From an uncultured Oscillospiraceae bacterium (GTDB lineage Bacteria > Bacillota_A > Clostridia > Oscillospirales > Oscillospiraceae): 13,421 bases of DNA. Below, in pieces: positions 12,661 through 13,421 of the stretch. A program made the position numbers and the translations under genes. The notes beneath the pieces are model-generated. The model was not told the DNA's origin, ran no database searches, and saw only the letters and a list, made by a program, of their open reading frames with translations. The stretch's first letter is position 1. Each line of letters begins with the position of its first letter. The DNA lies in the NCBI GenBank assembly GCA_947631675.1, contig CANRMG010000030.1, positions 1 through 13,421 of the forward strand, written 5' to 3'.

Positions 12661-13421
12661 TTATGAGCCGGTCACGTAGCCCAGCTTCCCGGAATAGGTG
12701 CTGCTGGCCGCGTCGAAGCTGGCGGAGGAGACGCTGATGTACTGCCAGGAGCCGTCCCGTTTGGCCAGGAGGACCTGGTCGTCTCCGGCCGCGGGGAAGC
12801 CTGCGGCCCAGTGGCTGTCGTCGGCGGAGAGGGTCGTGCCATCGGCCCAGCGCCAGCAGGACCCGGCGCTGTCGTACTCCACGCCCAGCCAGGCGTATTC
12901 CACGGCGCCGGCACCGTTGTTGAGCTGGCTGGCCACAGACTGGAAGTCGTCTTCGGACCGGATCACCGTCAGGCCGCCGCTGCTCTGGGCGGCGCTCTTG
13001 GCGCTGGCGTAGCTCATGTCGCTCACGGTCACGGTGTACCGGGACGCGGGCTCCGGGGTGGACCCGGCCGGGGGCGTGGGCGTGGCCGGGGTGGCTGTGG
13101 GATCAGTGGTGGAGAGATAGGTGTTGGACACGAAGCCCGTGGTGTTCTTGAAGGAGACCCGGCTCCAGTTGCCGGAGACGCCGGTGCGCTGCAGCTGATA
13201 GCCGGTGCTGGCCGAGCCGATGATGGGATAGCTGGTGCCCGGGCCGGAGCGGACATTCACGCCCATGCCGGTGATGTATACGGTGTCGTCCGCGGGGGAT
13301 ACGGTGTAGCTGGGCGCGGGGGTGGTGGTGGAGCCGGTACCGGAGCCGCCGCCCCAGGAGGTGCCGCCGCCGGAACCAGTGCCGGAGCCGCCGCCCCCGG
13401 AGGTGCCGCCGCCGGAACCAG
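12661..13421 (-). CDS. SH3b plus C-type-lectin-like surface protein, 5'-truncated by window edge
   Basis: The frame is open to the right edge, so the N-terminus and any signal peptide are missing; 252 residues are visible. In order they are a Gly/Ser/Thr-rich stalk with 14-residue repeats (1-30), a bacterial SH3 domain (about 37-103) containing GVNVRSGPGTSYPIIG and GFVSNTYL, a Pro/Thr linker (TPATPTPPAGSTPEP) and a C-type-lectin-like domain (about 127-252). The lectin-fold signs are the motif AYAS-type helix DMSYASAKSAAQ, IRSEDDFQSV, AWLGVEYD, CWRWADGTTL and HWAAGFP. The usual disulfide cysteines (only one Cys) and the calcium-site EPN/WND motifs are absent, so sugar binding is not assured. 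Low-complexity linkers and SH3b suggest an exported, cell-wall-associated or secreted product. The function is unknown; adhesion or wall binding is inference. Confidence 0.85.
   Translation of the reverse strand, partial: GSGGGTSGGGGSGTGSGGGTSWGGGSGTGSTTTPAPSYTVSPADDTVYITGMGVNVRSGPGTSYPIIGSASTGYQLQRTGVSGNWSRVSFKNTTGFVSNTYLSTTDPTATPATPTPPAGSTPEPASRYTVTVSDMSYASAKSAAQSSGGLTVIRSEDDFQSVASQLNNGAGAVEYAWLGVEYDSAGSCWRWADGTTLSADDSHWAAGFPAAGDDQVLLAKRDGSWQYISVSSASFDAASSTYSGKLGYVTGS
13340..13421 (-). repeat. 42-bp tandem repeat encoding a Gly/Ser/Thr stalk
   Basis: Two copies (13340-13381 and 13382-13421, the second cut by the window edge) differ at one or two bases and encode GSGGGTS(G/W)GGGSGT. The array may continue beyond the right edge. 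In-frame repeats of this kind change copy number easily and would alter the length of the flexible stalk. Confidence 0.8.

Noticed and set aside
12661..13041. C-type-lectin fold at a protein C-terminus as a diversity-generating retroelement target
   Set aside because: No reverse transcriptase, template repeat or matching variable repeat is visible, and the end lacks adenine-directed variability evidence. It could be reconsidered if a DGR lies outside the window.

Overview
The window reads as chromosomal DNA of a high-GC Clostridia member, probably an Oscillospiraceae/Oscillibacter-like gut anaerobe. The grounds are GC-rich codon use, strong AGGAGG-type ribosome binding sites, a low-GC-Gram-positive style set of genes (EF-P next to an Xaa-Pro peptidase, a CD1247-like zinc-ribbon protein, a DacF-like S11 protein, an OmpR/ABC/kinase module) and sigma-A promoters with 17-bp spacers. 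The taxonomic call is inference; no rRNA is present.

Layout from left to right. Positions 1-1569 hold the C-terminal two thirds of a glycogen/maltodextrin phosphorylase, closed by a hairpin terminator. Positions 1789-5995 hold a five-gene co-directional module: OmpR-type response regulator, ABC ATPase, two paralogous ABC-2 permeases and a short membrane histidine kinase. This is the architecture of BcrAB/LanFEG-type peptide-antibiotic detoxification modules. A 12-bp tandem direct repeat in front of the ATPase gene looks like the regulator's operator. Positions 6040-8569 are on the minus strand and read, in order of transcription, a ComEA-like helix-hairpin-helix protein, an M24 aminopeptidase, EF-P (with its own good promoter) and the zinc-ribbon protein. 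Positions 8680-10251 hold a D-Ala-D-Ala-carboxypeptidase-fold protein that has lost two of its three catalytic motifs. It is followed by a LURP-one/YxjI-like gene driven by a perfect consensus promoter, then a cytoplasmic GH13 alpha-glucanase whose ribosome binding site lies directly behind a terminator hairpin. The right end (12661-13421, minus strand) is the C-terminal part of a secreted SH3b plus C-type-lectin-like protein with a Gly/Ser repeat stalk.

The phosphorylase and the GH13 enzyme would both act on intracellular alpha-glucans. The regulator/kinase/ABC genes form one self-contained envelope-stress unit. The remaining genes are translation and cell-envelope housekeeping. The most unusual item is the S11-family pseudoenzyme (active-site Ser and Lys replaced by Gly and Met) with a transmembrane anchor and a charged cytoplasmic tail. 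No CRISPR array, RNA gene, insertion sequence or phage gene was recognised, and no gene-free stretch exceeds about 220 bases.
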